NCBI GenBank assembly: GCA_958427145.1
Contig: CAUAAZ010000021.1
Location: 1-37,281 of the forward strand
DNA: 37,281 nt
DNA from: an uncultured Collinsella sp.
GTDB lineage: Bacteria; Actinomycetota; Coriobacteriia; Coriobacteriales; Coriobacteriaceae
Direction: 5' to 3'
Shown: in pieces, positions 15,056 through 22,787 of the stretch
Position numbering within the stretch: the first letter of the stretch is position 1
Layout of the letters: each line of letters opens with the position of its first letter
Translations under genes and position numbers: made by a program
The notes under the pieces: generated by a model
Database searches by the model: none
Told to the model about the DNA's origin: nothing
The model's input: the letters and a program-made list of their open reading frames with translations, nothing else

Positions 15056-15829
15056 TTACCAACCGGTGTAGTAATCGGTGGTTCCGGCAGCGCAGCCGGA
15101 GTCATAGACCTTGCAATCACCCTTGGAGCCCGTAAAGGTCGAGCCCTGGGCCATATCGCCCGCGGCAACAACGTAATAGCCGTCGGAATCGCGCCAGAAG
15201 CCCTCAGAATCCTGAGTCCATTCGCCCGTGCGATAGTGATAAAGCACATTGCTGCTGTAATAGGTCTCGCGGCGCCCGTTGTAGTTATTGACACCCGCAG
15301 AGCGCGTCAGGCCCGATCCGTTCGCGTAGGACGCGGCAGACGCGTAAGACGGAGTGTAACCGGCGTTGTAGTACGAAGCCTGGGCGGCCTCGGCAGCCTC
15401 CGCCTCGGCGGCAGCCTCGAGCGCTTCGCGCTTGGCATCCTCAAGCGCAGCGCGCAGCTCATCGAGCTCAGTCGACTTGGCGTCGACCTCCCCCATCGTC
15501 AACAGGCTACCCGCACCGTCGATGCAACCCTGCAGCACAGCACGCTCGTCATCGGTAGCATAGTCGCCATACATATTCATAATGATCTGAGCGCGCATCT
15601 CAAGGGAATCGCGCTTGGCCTCCATCGAGGCGTTCCACTCCTGCATGGAACCATAACCATCGCCGCGATAGTCAACGGGCTGCACCAGCGTCGCCTCGGA
15701 CGGCGTAGGTCCAACCGTATCGGATAGTGTTGCCGCGTGGGCATCGGTTGCACCGGCGCCCGCCAAAAGTGCCACGGTCAGAGCGGCGGAAAGGGCGGCG
15801 GCTTTCGGTTTTCGTGAATCGATCCTCAT
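15056..15829 (-). CDS. Secreted protein with helical linker and a C-terminal DPBB-like surface domain
   Basis: A 257-residue exported protein. A cleavable signal peptide (about 1-32, ending ATDAHA) is followed by an alpha-helical middle with an Ala/Glu-rich coiled-coil-like stretch (EALEAAAEAEAAEAAQ near 140-155). The C-terminal 75 residues run YNGRRETYYSS, DGYYVVAAGDMAQGSTF and KVYDSGCAAGTTDYYTGW. That final pattern (KVYDxGCAxGTxDxYxxW) is recurrent at the C-terminus of clostridial and coriobacterial cell-wall-associated proteins, sometimes with lytic domains; no catalytic hydrolase domain is present here. ATG 15829 has GGAGG upstream; upstream in-frame sequence lacks signal features and is leader. 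Role at the cell surface is inferred. Confidence 0.75.
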   Translation of the reverse strand: MRIDSRKPKAAALSAALTVALLAGAGATDAHAATLSDTVGPTPSEATLVQPVDYRGDGYGSMQEWNASMEAKRDSLEMRAQIIMNMYGDYATDDERAVLQGCIDGAGSLLTMGEVDAKSTELDELRAALEDAKREALEAAAEAEAAEAAQASYYNAGYTPSYASAASYANGSGLTRSAGVNNYNGRRETYYSSNVLYHYRTGEWTQDSEGFWRDSDGYYVVAAGDMAQGSTFTGSKGDCKVYDSGCAAGTTDYYTGW

Positions 15830-16044
15830 GTAGCTGGAAACCTCCGTAGTGCGTTTTTGCTGCGTTTGAGCTGCGTGTGATTCGATCGCGCTGCATAGTA
15901 CCCCGAGCAAATCGCGACCTGCGGTTTTACTCAAAAGGCGCACGTCAATTGCGTAAAACTCACATCCTCTTAACAGGAGTTTTCCACATCTCGATTGCAT
16001 AAAGCATGCCAAAAACCCTGTTTTTGCACCCGCTCTATGCAAAA
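15830..16044 (-). other. Non-coding upstream region of the secreted protein gene
   Basis: No supported gene. On the minus strand GGGGTACTATGC (near 15892-15904) offers a -10-like TACTAT. GTTTTACTC and GTAAAACTC occur in opposite orientations about 25 bp apart (near 15933-15962), a possible operator. Function unproven. Confidence 0.35.
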
Positions 16045-16081
16045 AAGGCGCCTGTGCAACCATTGTTCGCACAGGCGCCTT
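16045..16081 (-). terminator. Strong rho-independent terminator of metY
   Basis: A perfect 13-bp stem (AAGGCGCCTGTGC with GCACAGGCGCCTT) and 11-base loop are followed on the minus strand by TTTTTT. It ends metY transcription. Confidence 0.92.
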
Positions 16082-16141
16082 GAGCAGGCATTTTATGCAG
16101 TTATACCTATCGAGTCGCAAGGGGTCCTTGCACAAGTCGCC

Positions 16142-17452
16142 TTACTCGTCCAGCGCGGCGAAGGCCTGCTTCAGATCCCAAATGATATCCTCGGCGTTCT
16201 CGGTACCGATGGAAAGACGGATCGTGGAGGGCGTGATGTTCTGCTCGGCGAGCTCCTCGGCAGAGAGCTGGGAGTGCGTAGTGGTAGCCGGGTGCACGAC
16301 GAGCGACTTGACGTCGGCCACGTTGGCGAGCAGCGAGAAGACCTGCAGATGGTCGATGAACTTCCAAGCTGCCTCCTGGCCACCCTTAATCTCAAAGGTA
16401 AAGATCGAGGCACCGCCGTTGGGGAAGTACTTCTGATAGAGCTCGTGATCGGGGTGCTCAGACAGGCTCGGGTGGTTCACCTTGGCGACATGGCTATCAC
16501 CAGCCAGGAACTCAACGACCTTCTTGGTGTTCTCGACATGACGGTCAACGCGCAGCGACAGAGTCTCGGTGCCCTGGAGCAGGATCCAAGCGTTGAACGG
16601 GCTGATGCAGGCGCCCTCGTCACGCAGCAGGATGGCGCGGACATAGGTTGCGAAGGCGGCGGGACCGGCAGCCTCGGCAAACGAGACGCCATGGTAGGAG
16701 GGGTTGGGCTCGGCGATCTGCTCATACTTGCCGCTCGCCTTCCAATCGAAGTTACCGCCGTCGACGATCACACCGCCCAGCGAGGTGCCGTGGCCGCCGA
16801 TGAACTTGGTTGCGGAGTGGACGACGATGTTGGCACCATGCTCCAGCGGACGGAACAGATACGGGGTGCCGAAGGTGTTGTCGACGACAACCGGTAAACC
16901 GTGCTTCTTGGCGATCTCGGAGATGGCGTCGATATTGGGGATGTCAGAATTGGGGTTGCCGAGCGTCTCGAGGTAGATGACCGTGGTGTTGTCCTTGATG
17001 GCGCCCTCGACCTCGTCCAGGTTGTGGGCATCGACGAAGGTGGTCTCGACGCCAAACTGGGAGAGCGTATGCTCCAGCAGGTTGTAGGAGCCACCGTAGA
17101 TGGTCTTCTGAGCCACCACGTGGTCACCGGCCTGGGCAAGAGCCTGCAGGGTATAGGTGATGGCAGCAGCACCGGAGGCGACGGCAAGACCTGCCACACC
17201 ACCCTCGAGTGCGGCGATACGGTCCTCGAAGACGCCCTGGGTGGAGTTGGTCAGACGGCCGTAGATGTTACCGGCGTCGGCAAGACCAAAGCGATCGGCG
17301 GCGTGCTGGGAGTTGCGGAACACATAGCTCGTGGTCTGGTAGATAGGCACGGCGCGGGAGTCGGATGCGGGATCGGCGCTCTCCTGGCCAACGTGAAGCT
17401 GCAGGGTATCGAAACCAAAGGTGTGCTCGGGGTTGTTGATGAACTGGCTCAT
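16142..17452 (-). CDS. metY: O-acetylhomoserine aminocarboxypropyltransferase (sulfhydrylase)
   Basis: PLP enzyme making homocysteine from O-acetylhomoserine and sulfide, the direct sulfhydrylation route to methionine. The 436-residue protein opens GFDTLQLHVGQESADPASDSRAVPIYQTTSY, has the NIYGRLTNSTQGVFEDRIAALE segment, the VVDNTFGTPYLFRPLEHGANIV aspartate region, and the PLP lysine in HSATKFIGGHG near residue 213. Length and the long C-terminal tail fit MetY rather than the shorter MetB/MetC. ATG 17452 follows AAGGAG. It is monocistronic, with a consensus promoter, a leader with a 17-codon peptide, and a divergent LysR gene that is its likely regulator. Confidence 0.95.
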   Translation of the reverse strand: MSQFINNPEHTFGFDTLQLHVGQESADPASDSRAVPIYQTTSYVFRNSQHAADRFGLADAGNIYGRLTNSTQGVFEDRIAALEGGVAGLAVASGAAAITYTLQALAQAGDHVVAQKTIYGGSYNLLEHTLSQFGVETTFVDAHNLDEVEGAIKDNTTVIYLETLGNPNSDIPNIDAISEIAKKHGLPVVVDNTFGTPYLFRPLEHGANIVVHSATKFIGGHGTSLGGVIVDGGNFDWKASGKYEQIAEPNPSYHGVSFAEAAGPAAFATYVRAILLRDEGACISPFNAWILLQGTETLSLRVDRHVENTKKVVEFLAGDSHVAKVNHPSLSEHPDHELYQKYFPNGGASIFTFEIKGGQEAAWKFIDHLQVFSLLANVADVKSLVVHPATTTHSQLSAEELAEQNITPSTIRLSIGTENAEDIIWDLKQAFAALDE

Positions 17453-17514
17453 GATGATCTCCTTGATCGAACAAAAGTTAATAAATTAGAGAGAAGTAAG
17501 TCGCTGTCTCCTGA

Positions 17515-17568
17515 TCACGCCGACGGGCGCAAACAGGAGCCCGGCATTCGTCTTGGTAAGCAATTCAT
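17515..17568 (-). CDS. Leader peptide upstream of metY
   Basis: An upstream reading frame MNCLPRRMPGSCLRPSA (17 residues) begins at ATG 17568, seven bases after a strong GAAAGGAGG site, and stops at 17515, 62 bases before metY. It contains two cysteine codons. A nested hairpin (CTCCTG/CAGGAG outside, CGCC/GGCG inside) spans its end and stop codon. The arrangement suggests translation-dependent control of metY, perhaps sensing cysteine supply, but no terminator was found. It is too short for standard gene calling. Confidence 0.6.
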   Translation of the reverse strand: MNCLPRRMPGSCLRPSA

Positions 17569-17636
17569 ATGCGGGCCTCCTTTCGCATCCCGGTTCCGTG
17601 TTTGGCTTAATTACCTACCGCCTTTGTGTGTTTTGA

Positions 17637-17665
17637 ATAGTACGAGCATTGTTTCCCTCGGTCAA
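17637..17665 (-). promoter_or_regulatory. Promoter of the metY leader
   Basis: On the minus strand TTGACC (17665-17660), a 17-bp spacer and TACTAT (17642-17637). Transcription would start near 17630, giving a leader of about 180 bases. Confidence 0.75.
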
Positions 17666-17684
17666 TCACTTAAAAGCGCTAACC

Positions 17685-17707
17685 TGTTATCGGTTATATA
17701 GATAACA
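17685..17707 (+). promoter_or_regulatory. LysR-type operator
   Basis: TGTTATC and GATAACA form a perfect 7-bp inverted repeat with a 9-base AT-rich centre, just ahead of the LysR gene and upstream of the metY promoter. This is the expected form and place for a LysR binding site acting on both genes. Confidence 0.6.
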
Positions 17708-17725
17708 CTCGAAAGGATGGCGCCG

Positions 17726-18628
17726 ATGACCCTCCAGCAGCTTCGTTTCCTGATTGCCGTGGCAGAGTCCGGCTCAATCAATGCCGCAGCTCAGCGCCTC
17801 TATACCGCTCAGTCCAGCATCTCAAACGCCGTCAAAAGCCTGGAACAGGAGCTCCACCTGGAGATCTTTACGCGCTCCAGCCGCGGCGTCACGCTCACCA
17901 ACGACGGCACCGAGCTTTTGGGCTATGCGCGCCAGGTCGTAGAGCAGGCCGATATGCTCGAGGCGCGCTACGAGGACGGCGGCACCCCGCAAGCCCGCCT
18001 CGCCATTTCCGCCCAGCACTACGCCTTTTCGGTCGAGGCCTTTGTCAACGTGGTCGAGCGCTGCCGCGACAGCAAGTTCGAGTTCATCATGCGCGAGACT
18101 ACCACATCGCAGATCATCGATGACGTCCGCGCGTTTCGCAGCGACATCGGCATCCTGTATCTGGACGACTTTAACGCCCGTGTTCTGCAGAAGGCTTTTG
18201 CCGATGCGCGCGCGAGCTTCCATCCCCTATTCGACGCGACGGTCCACGTCTTCGTTAGCGAGCGCCACCCGCTTGCCCGCCGCCCGCAGCTGTCCCTTGC
18301 CGACCTCACACCCTATACGCGCTACAGCTTTGAGCAGGGAACCTCAAACTCCTTCTATTACGCCGAGGAACCTTTTAGCTATATCCCTTGCGACCGCAAC
18401 ATACGAATCTCGGACCGCGGAACACTTACTAACTTACTTATCACGTCGAACGGTTACACCCTGTCGACCGGTGTCCTCTCCAATGAAATGCAATGGGGTA
18501 TGGCATCGATCCCGTTAGCAGACGCCCCAACGATGCACGTAGGCTATATCATGCACGACGAGCGCAAGCCCTCTCCCCTCTTGCAGCAATACCTCGACGA
18601 GCTCAACCGCATCATCCATGCCAACTAA
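17726..18628 (+). CDS. LysR family transcriptional regulator
   Basis: A 300-residue regulator. The N-terminal winged helix-turn-helix (residues 1-60) reads TLQQLRFLIAVAESGSINAAAQRLYTAQSSISNAVKSLEQELHLEIFTRSSRGVTLT-type, broken here into its canonical blocks: AAQRLYTAQSSISNAVKSLE is the recognition region. The rest is a periplasmic-binding-like effector domain (about 90-295). The divergent placement against metY and the shared palindrome make it the probable metY regulator; the effector could be O-acetylserine/homoserine or another sulfur metabolite. ATG 17726 has AAAGG nine bases upstream, while the in-frame ATG 17717 abuts that site. Confidence 0.9.
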   Translation: MTLQQLRFLIAVAESGSINAAAQRLYTAQSSISNAVKSLEQELHLEIFTRSSRGVTLTNDGTELLGYARQVVEQADMLEARYEDGGTPQARLAISAQHYAFSVEAFVNVVERCRDSKFEFIMRETTTSQIIDDVRAFRSDIGILYLDDFNARVLQKAFADARASFHPLFDATVHVFVSERHPLARRPQLSLADLTPYTRYSFEQGTSNSFYYAEEPFSYIPCDRNIRISDRGTLTNLLITSNGYTLSTGVLSNEMQWGMASIPLADAPTMHVGYIMHDERKPSPLLQQYLDELNRIIHAN

Positions 18629-18727
18629 CTGTCGGAAGACGGGGTAGAACTCGTAGATTGCTAGCCCCCGGCGGGCATGGCGCTACAATGGTCACTCACA
18701 CGAAACGCACCCAACGAAAGGAAGCCC

Positions 18728-19213
18728 GTGAAGGTCATCATCTATACCGACGGCTCGGCCCGATCAAATCCGGGACGCGGCGGCTACGGCGCCGTGCTCA
18801 AATACACCAACCCCGCCGGCAAGACCTTCACCTCCGAGCTTTCGCGCGGTTACGCCAAGACCACCAACAACCGCATGGAGCTCATGGCGGTCATCGTGGC
18901 GCTCGAGGCACTTAACCGCCCCTGCGAGGTCGAGGTCCATTCCGATTCGCAGTACGTCGTCAACGCTTTCAATAAACACTGGATCGACGGCTGGAAAAAG
19001 CGCGGGTGGAAAACTGCCAACAAGCAGCCCGTTAAGAACCGTGACCTGTGGGAGCGCCTGCTTGCCGCAAGGAGCAAGCATAAGGTGGAGTTCATCTGGG
19101 TTAAGGGCCACGCCGGCCACGAGCTCAACGAGCGCTGCGATGAGCTCGCCACCACGGCGGCCGACGGCAGTAACCTCGATATCGACACCGGCTTTAACGA
19201 GAGCGACCTGTAA
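18728..19213 (+). CDS. rnhA: Ribonuclease HI
   Basis: Cuts the RNA strand of RNA-DNA hybrids. The 161-residue protein shows the first catalytic Asp in IIYTDGSARSNPGRGGYG (Asp8), the Glu in NNRMELMAVIVALE, the Asp in VHSDSQYVVNA, the basic handle region WKKRGWKTANKQPVKNRDLW, and the last His/Asp in GHAGHELNERCDELA. All catalytic residues are present. GTG 18728 follows AAAGGAAG. A TACAAT -10-like box lies about 35 bases upstream. It is the first of four rightward genes. Confidence 0.95.
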   Translation: MKVIIYTDGSARSNPGRGGYGAVLKYTNPAGKTFTSELSRGYAKTTNNRMELMAVIVALEALNRPCEVEVHSDSQYVVNAFNKHWIDGWKKRGWKTANKQPVKNRDLWERLLAARSKHKVEFIWVKGHAGHELNERCDELATTAADGSNLDIDTGFNESDL

Positions 19214-19286
19214 CGGCGTTTTCGCACGCTTTTGTGTCCTCCCGCGCTACACTCGTCCTGTAGGCCAAACAACGCAAGGGGGACAC

Positions 19287-20393
19287 ATGCTGCGTATCGC
19301 AACCATCGGCACGTCCATGATCACCGACGACTTTATTCAGGTCGTCAATGCCAACGACCAGGCCGTATTCGTAGGCACGCTCTCGCGCAATGCCGAGCGC
19401 GGCGCCGCCTTTACTGCCGAGCACGGCGGCGAGCGAAACTTTACGTCACTCGATGAGCTTGCGGCAGCCGCCGGCGTCGATGCCGTCTACATCGGCAGCC
19501 CCAATGCGCTCCATTACGAGCAGGCGCTCGCCTGCATCGCCGGTGGCAAGCACGTCATCGTCGAGAAACCCTTCTGCGCCACCGAAGCACAGGCGCTGGA
19601 AGTCTTCCGCGCTGCCGAGGCAGCAGGTGTCGTGGCCCTCGAGGCCATGCGTCCCCTCCACGATCCCGCCTTCCACGCCATCGAGGACGCCCTGGGCGAG
19701 ATCGCCCCCATCCGCCGCGCCTCATTGCGCTTTGGCAAGTATTCCTCGCGCTACAACGAGATTCTCGCGGGACGCGCCACCAATATCTTCGACTGCAATA
19801 TGGCATCGGGTTCCCTCATGGACATTGGCGTCTACGCCGTCGAGCCCATGGTCGAGATTTTCGGCATGCCCTCCGGCCTTACGAGCATGACTACTCTGCT
19901 CGACCCCACCACGCGACAGCTCACGCACGGCCCCATCGACGGCTGCGGTTCCATCCTCGCCAGCTACGGCGGAGGCCGCATCTCCGTCGAGCTCGCGCAC
20001 TCCAAAATTACGAATGACCTGCTGCCCTCGCAGATCGAAGGCGAGCGTGGCACTATCCAGATCGACCATCTGTCCACGCCCCGCAACGTCCGCATCGACT
20101 ATCGCGGCGATGTCGTACGCGGCTCGGCGACCGAGGCACCGCGCGAACAGGGCGACAACGGCCGCGTGCTCGACCTACCCAAATCGAGCAACACTATGGA
20201 ATACGAACTCACAGACTTTATCACCGCCATCGGCGGCATCGATAACGTTAAGGAAGAGATTTGGGAGACCCCGGCAGGACGCCACGAGCTTGGCCACTAC
20301 CGCGATGTCACTCTCGTCTCACTGCGCATCATGGATGCCGTGCGCCAGCAGGCCGGCATTACCTTCCCGGCCGACGCAGGCAAGCAGGCATAG
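19287..20393 (+). CDS. Gfo/Idh/MocA family oxidoreductase
   Basis: A 368-residue predicted NAD(P)-dependent dehydrogenase acting on a sugar or related compound. It has an N-terminal Rossmann fold (RIATIGTSMITDDFIQ), the family block AVYIGSPNALHYEQALACIAGGKHVIVEKPFC near 70-100 with the Glu-Lys-Pro signature, and a C-terminal domain with CNMASGSLMDIGVYAVEPMVEIFG near 170-195. ATG 19287 has AAGGGGGA upstream. The next gene starts 2 bp after its stop codon, so the two are co-transcribed. It is the second member of this family in the window, but it differs clearly from the one at 10.9 kb. Confidence 0.9.
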   Translation: MLRIATIGTSMITDDFIQVVNANDQAVFVGTLSRNAERGAAFTAEHGGERNFTSLDELAAAAGVDAVYIGSPNALHYEQALACIAGGKHVIVEKPFCATEAQALEVFRAAEAAGVVALEAMRPLHDPAFHAIEDALGEIAPIRRASLRFGKYSSRYNEILAGRATNIFDCNMASGSLMDIGVYAVEPMVEIFGMPSGLTSMTTLLDPTTRQLTHGPIDGCGSILASYGGGRISVELAHSKITNDLLPSQIEGERGTIQIDHLSTPRNVRIDYRGDVVRGSATEAPREQGDNGRVLDLPKSSNTMEYELTDFITAIGGIDNVKEEIWETPAGRHELGHYRDVTLVSLRIMDAVRQQAGITFPADAGKQA

Positions 20394-20395
20394 CG

Positions 20396-20806
20396 ATGGG
20401 CCTCTTCGATACGTTCTTCTCCAGCGTCACCGGCGGCAGTCGAGAGCCTCAAAAACCATCAAACGTCGAGCTCGAGCTGCGCCGCAGGCTTACCGTGCTC
20501 GCAAGCGACGAGGCCACTCAAGACACTCCCCTGCGCTATTTCCTGCACTGGACGGGGCAAGTCCAAGGCGTTGGTTTTCGCTTTACCACCACCAACCTCG
20601 CGCAGGCACGCGCACTCACCGGTTGGGTGCGTAACATGGAAGACGGCTCAGTCGAGATGGAGATACAGGGAGCTCCGGCAAACATCCTATCTCATCTCGA
20701 GGCGCTTCATGCCTCCTACGAGCGCATGGGAACGCGTTTTCGCCTCGTAGACGCCCAGGCCCGAGCCCTACTTGCCAATGAAGACGGTTTCAGTCCTCAT
20801 TATTAG
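20396..20806 (+). CDS. Acylphosphatase with N-terminal extension
   Basis: Hydrolyses acyl phosphates such as acetyl phosphate. The 136-residue protein has an acylphosphatase domain at about 45-135 with the signature GQVQGVGFR (catalytic Arg62) and the catalytic Asn80 in GWVRNMEDGSVEMEIQG. Typical acylphosphatases are about 90-100 residues; the first 44 residues here are an extra, charged segment of unknown role. ATG 20396 lies two bases after the oxidoreductase stop, with coupled translation likely and no separate ribosome site needed. Confidence 0.85.
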   Translation: MGLFDTFFSSVTGGSREPQKPSNVELELRRRLTVLASDEATQDTPLRYFLHWTGQVQGVGFRFTTTNLAQARALTGWVRNMEDGSVEMEIQGAPANILSHLEALHASYERMGTRFRLVDAQARALLANEDGFSPHY

Positions 20807-20867
20807 TATTGTGTGCTAAATACGGTATCATTTACCTACGACCGTTAATAGAAAAGAGGCGAGGCGC

Positions 20868-21248
20868 ATGGCGGTGCAAAGAAGGAATACCAGGCAGCGA
20901 AAGCTGGTTCTTGACGCCGTGCGCCAAAGCTATAACCATCCCACCGCCGACGAAATCTACAACGTCGTGCGCGCGCAGGATGACAAAATCAGCCGCGGTA
21001 CGGTCTACCGCAATCTCAATCTCTTGGCCGACGCCGGCGAGATCCTCTCCATCAAGACGCCGGGCGGCAGCCGCTTCGATCGCACGATCGAGCCGCATGC
21101 GCATATCATCTGCACCTCGTGCAGCCGCGTCATCGACGTACCGCTCCCCTTCGATGCCCAGCTCGACGCCAAGGCGTCCGAGCAAATCGGCTGGCACGCC
21201 ACGTCGCACTACACCATCTTCGAGGGCCTCTGCCCCGACTGCCGGTAG
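20868..21248 (+). CDS. Fur family metalloregulator (PerR-like)
   Basis: A 126-residue ferric-uptake-regulator family repressor. It has a winged helix with TADEIYNVVRAQDDKISRGTVYRNLNLLADAGEI, the regulatory metal region IEPHAHIICTSC, and two CxxC pairs (CTSC near 82, CPDC at the very end) that form the structural zinc site. The short length and the HAH-plus-CxxC layout favour PerR over classical Fur, but the peroxide-sensing histidines cannot be decided by eye. ATG 20868 follows AAAGAGGCGAGG. Its stop codon lies inside the left arm of a palindrome that separates it from the convergent HAD gene. Confidence 0.88.
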   Translation: MAVQRRNTRQRKLVLDAVRQSYNHPTADEIYNVVRAQDDKISRGTVYRNLNLLADAGEILSIKTPGGSRFDRTIEPHAHIICTSCSRVIDVPLPFDAQLDAKASEQIGWHATSHYTIFEGLCPDCR

Positions 21249-21327
21249 ATGTTTGGGACATGCCTTAAAATCCACCTTTCCGCACTCTGCAGCAAAATGT
21301 AGATTTCTAGGCATCTCCCAAATATCT
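21247..21327. repeat. Long imperfect palindrome filling the fur-HAD gap
   Basis: The 19-base left arm at 21247-21265 pairs with 21309-21327 at 17 of 19 positions; inner arms 21268-21279 and 21295-21306 pair at 10 of 12. The element extends from one stop codon to the opposite one, so it may act as a bidirectional terminator. The arm core TTTGGGACATGCCT looks like a dispersed repeat. Confidence 0.75.
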
Positions 21328-22123
21328 ACTCGGCGAGCAGGCGATGCAGTTCCTCTTCGACCGTGCGCGCGTAGCGGACGCGGTCGTTGATGCCGCGCAT
21401 GGTGGGGTTGCAGCTCTCCATCAGATAGGGATGGCCCACGACGTTGAGCATGTCGCGATCATTCTCATTGTCGCCAAACGCCATCATCTCATCGGGCGAA
21501 ATCCCCAGGGCACGTCCGTAATCGGCAAGCGCGGAGCCCTTGCCAGAACCGAAACCGATAAAGTCCGTCCATTCGGTTCCCGACGTCATCACGTCGACAC
21601 GGTCGCTAAAGAGGCGCTCGAAATACTCCAGGGCCGCTGGCTGATCCACCTCGGGCGTCTGGAAGGCAATCTTAATGACTTCCTCGTCGATGTCCTCGGG
21701 GCGGTCGACCACCGCCACATCGCAGTGGACCTCATAGCGCAGGTGGTCAACAAACGCATCGTTGCCGCTCATAGTGTAGAGGTGCCCCTCGCACGAAAGT
21801 GTCACGTCGGCATGGGGATACGCAACCACGGCATTCGCAATATCCATCGCCAGGTCACGCTCCATGGAACGCTTGACAACGGCACGTCCCTCGCTCATCA
21901 CCAGGGCTCCGTTTTCGCATACATAGGCGAGCTCATCGGCCACCGGGGCAAACAGGTAGCGCAAGCTCGCATATTGACGGCCGCTCGCCGGCATAAACAC
22001 GATACCGCGACGATGCAGTTCATCGATGAGCTCAAAGGCCTCGGAACGCGGCTCGCGCTCCCCCGGATGCAGCAACGTGCCGTCCAAATCGCATGCAATC
22101 AGCTTGATTCCCTCAAGACCCAT
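21326..22123 (-). CDS. HAD-superfamily phosphatase, Cof type
   Basis: A 265-residue predicted phosphatase for sugar phosphates or similar small metabolites. Motif I is IACDLDGTLLHP near residue 11, motif II FMPASGRQYASL near 42, a C2-type cap fills the middle, the lysine of motif III is in FGSGKGSALADYGRALGI near 190, and motif IV is MAFGDNENDRDMLNVVG near 212. The ATG at 22123 is preceded by GGGGAAG; a TTG at 22135 is possible. It may be the third gene of the SlyD/UreE-like operon, starting about 80 bp after the UreE-like stop. Confidence 0.88.
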   Translation of the reverse strand: MGLEGIKLIACDLDGTLLHPGEREPRSEAFELIDELHRRGIVFMPASGRQYASLRYLFAPVADELAYVCENGALVMSEGRAVVKRSMERDLAMDIANAVVAYPHADVTLSCEGHLYTMSGNDAFVDHLRYEVHCDVAVVDRPEDIDEEVIKIAFQTPEVDQPAALEYFERLFSDRVDVMTSGTEWTDFIGFGSGKGSALADYGRALGISPDEMMAFGDNENDRDMLNVVGHPYLMESCNPTMRGINDRVRYARTVEEELHRLLAE

Positions 22124-22205
22124 ATGCTTCCCCAAAGCCTCCTATCAACAGCAAGACGGACCTTGATTGGTCGCCCCTCAAAGCCCGCCTTGCGTATACA
22201 CGCGC

Positions 22206-22784
22206 TTAGCCGCGCGTCTTTTTTACGATGGTAAAGTCGGGAGCCATGCTCACGACGGCCTCCGCCGCACTCGATGCAAAGCGCCGGTCCGCATCGAGTT
22301 CACGGGTAACCACCGAGAGCCGAACACCCTCGACGCCCCGGAGCATGCGGCCCAAAACAGGCTGCACCGGCGTATACATGCGCACGGTATGCTCGTCCGA
22401 ATCGCCTCGGAAAAGCGGCGCGTGCATATTGCCGATCTCCCAGCACGCATGCGCGAGCGCAATCGGGTCCATGCGGTCGACTTCGACCAAATAAACCTCA
22501 GCGCTGCGCAGGCGCACGACAACCGCCACGGGCACCATGCCCGAACGGTCGACGGCGAGCACGTCGCCGTCGACAAAACGACCGCCGTCGGCAGTATCCA
22601 GCCGAACATCGACCGTGCGCCCCAGCTCCGTCACACCCACAAACGCGCGCGTATCAGCCTGGTCCCAATCGAGCAGCAGCTCGTCAACTTCAAAGACGCC
22701 GCCCAGCTTCCGGCGAAGCAGGAGTTCATAGGACGGATCGTTGAGATTTCCCAAGCATGTCGTCGAAACCAAGCACTCAGGCAT
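22206..22784 (-). CDS. UreE-like nickel metallochaperone, no urease in view
   Basis: The 192-residue protein matches the UreE layout: an N-terminal LGNLNDPSYE start, ELLLDWDQADTRAFVGVTELGRTVDVRL, then DGDVLAVD, and a C-terminal metal domain DPIALAHACWEIGNMHAPLF, where UreE has ALAxAAWHLGNRHxP with the nickel-binding histidine; that histidine is kept. The His-rich tail of many UreEs is missing. UreE hands nickel to urease, but no urease structural gene is in this window. ATG 22784 begins three bases after the SlyD-type stop codon, so both are co-translated. A role in supplying nickel to another enzyme is inferred. Confidence 0.7.
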   Translation of the reverse strand: MPECLVSTTCLGNLNDPSYELLLRRKLGGVFEVDELLLDWDQADTRAFVGVTELGRTVDVRLDTADGGRFVDGDVLAVDRSGMVPVAVVVRLRSAEVYLVEVDRMDPIALAHACWEIGNMHAPLFRGDSDEHTVRMYTPVQPVLGRMLRGVEGVRLSVVTRELDADRRFASSAAEAVVSMAPDFTIVKKTRG

Positions 22785-22787
22785 ACT

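Noticed and set aside
17453..17636. SAM riboswitch in the metY leader
   Set aside because: I could not find the conserved core or the expected multi-stem layout of the SAM classes I know; the leader peptide explains the region better.
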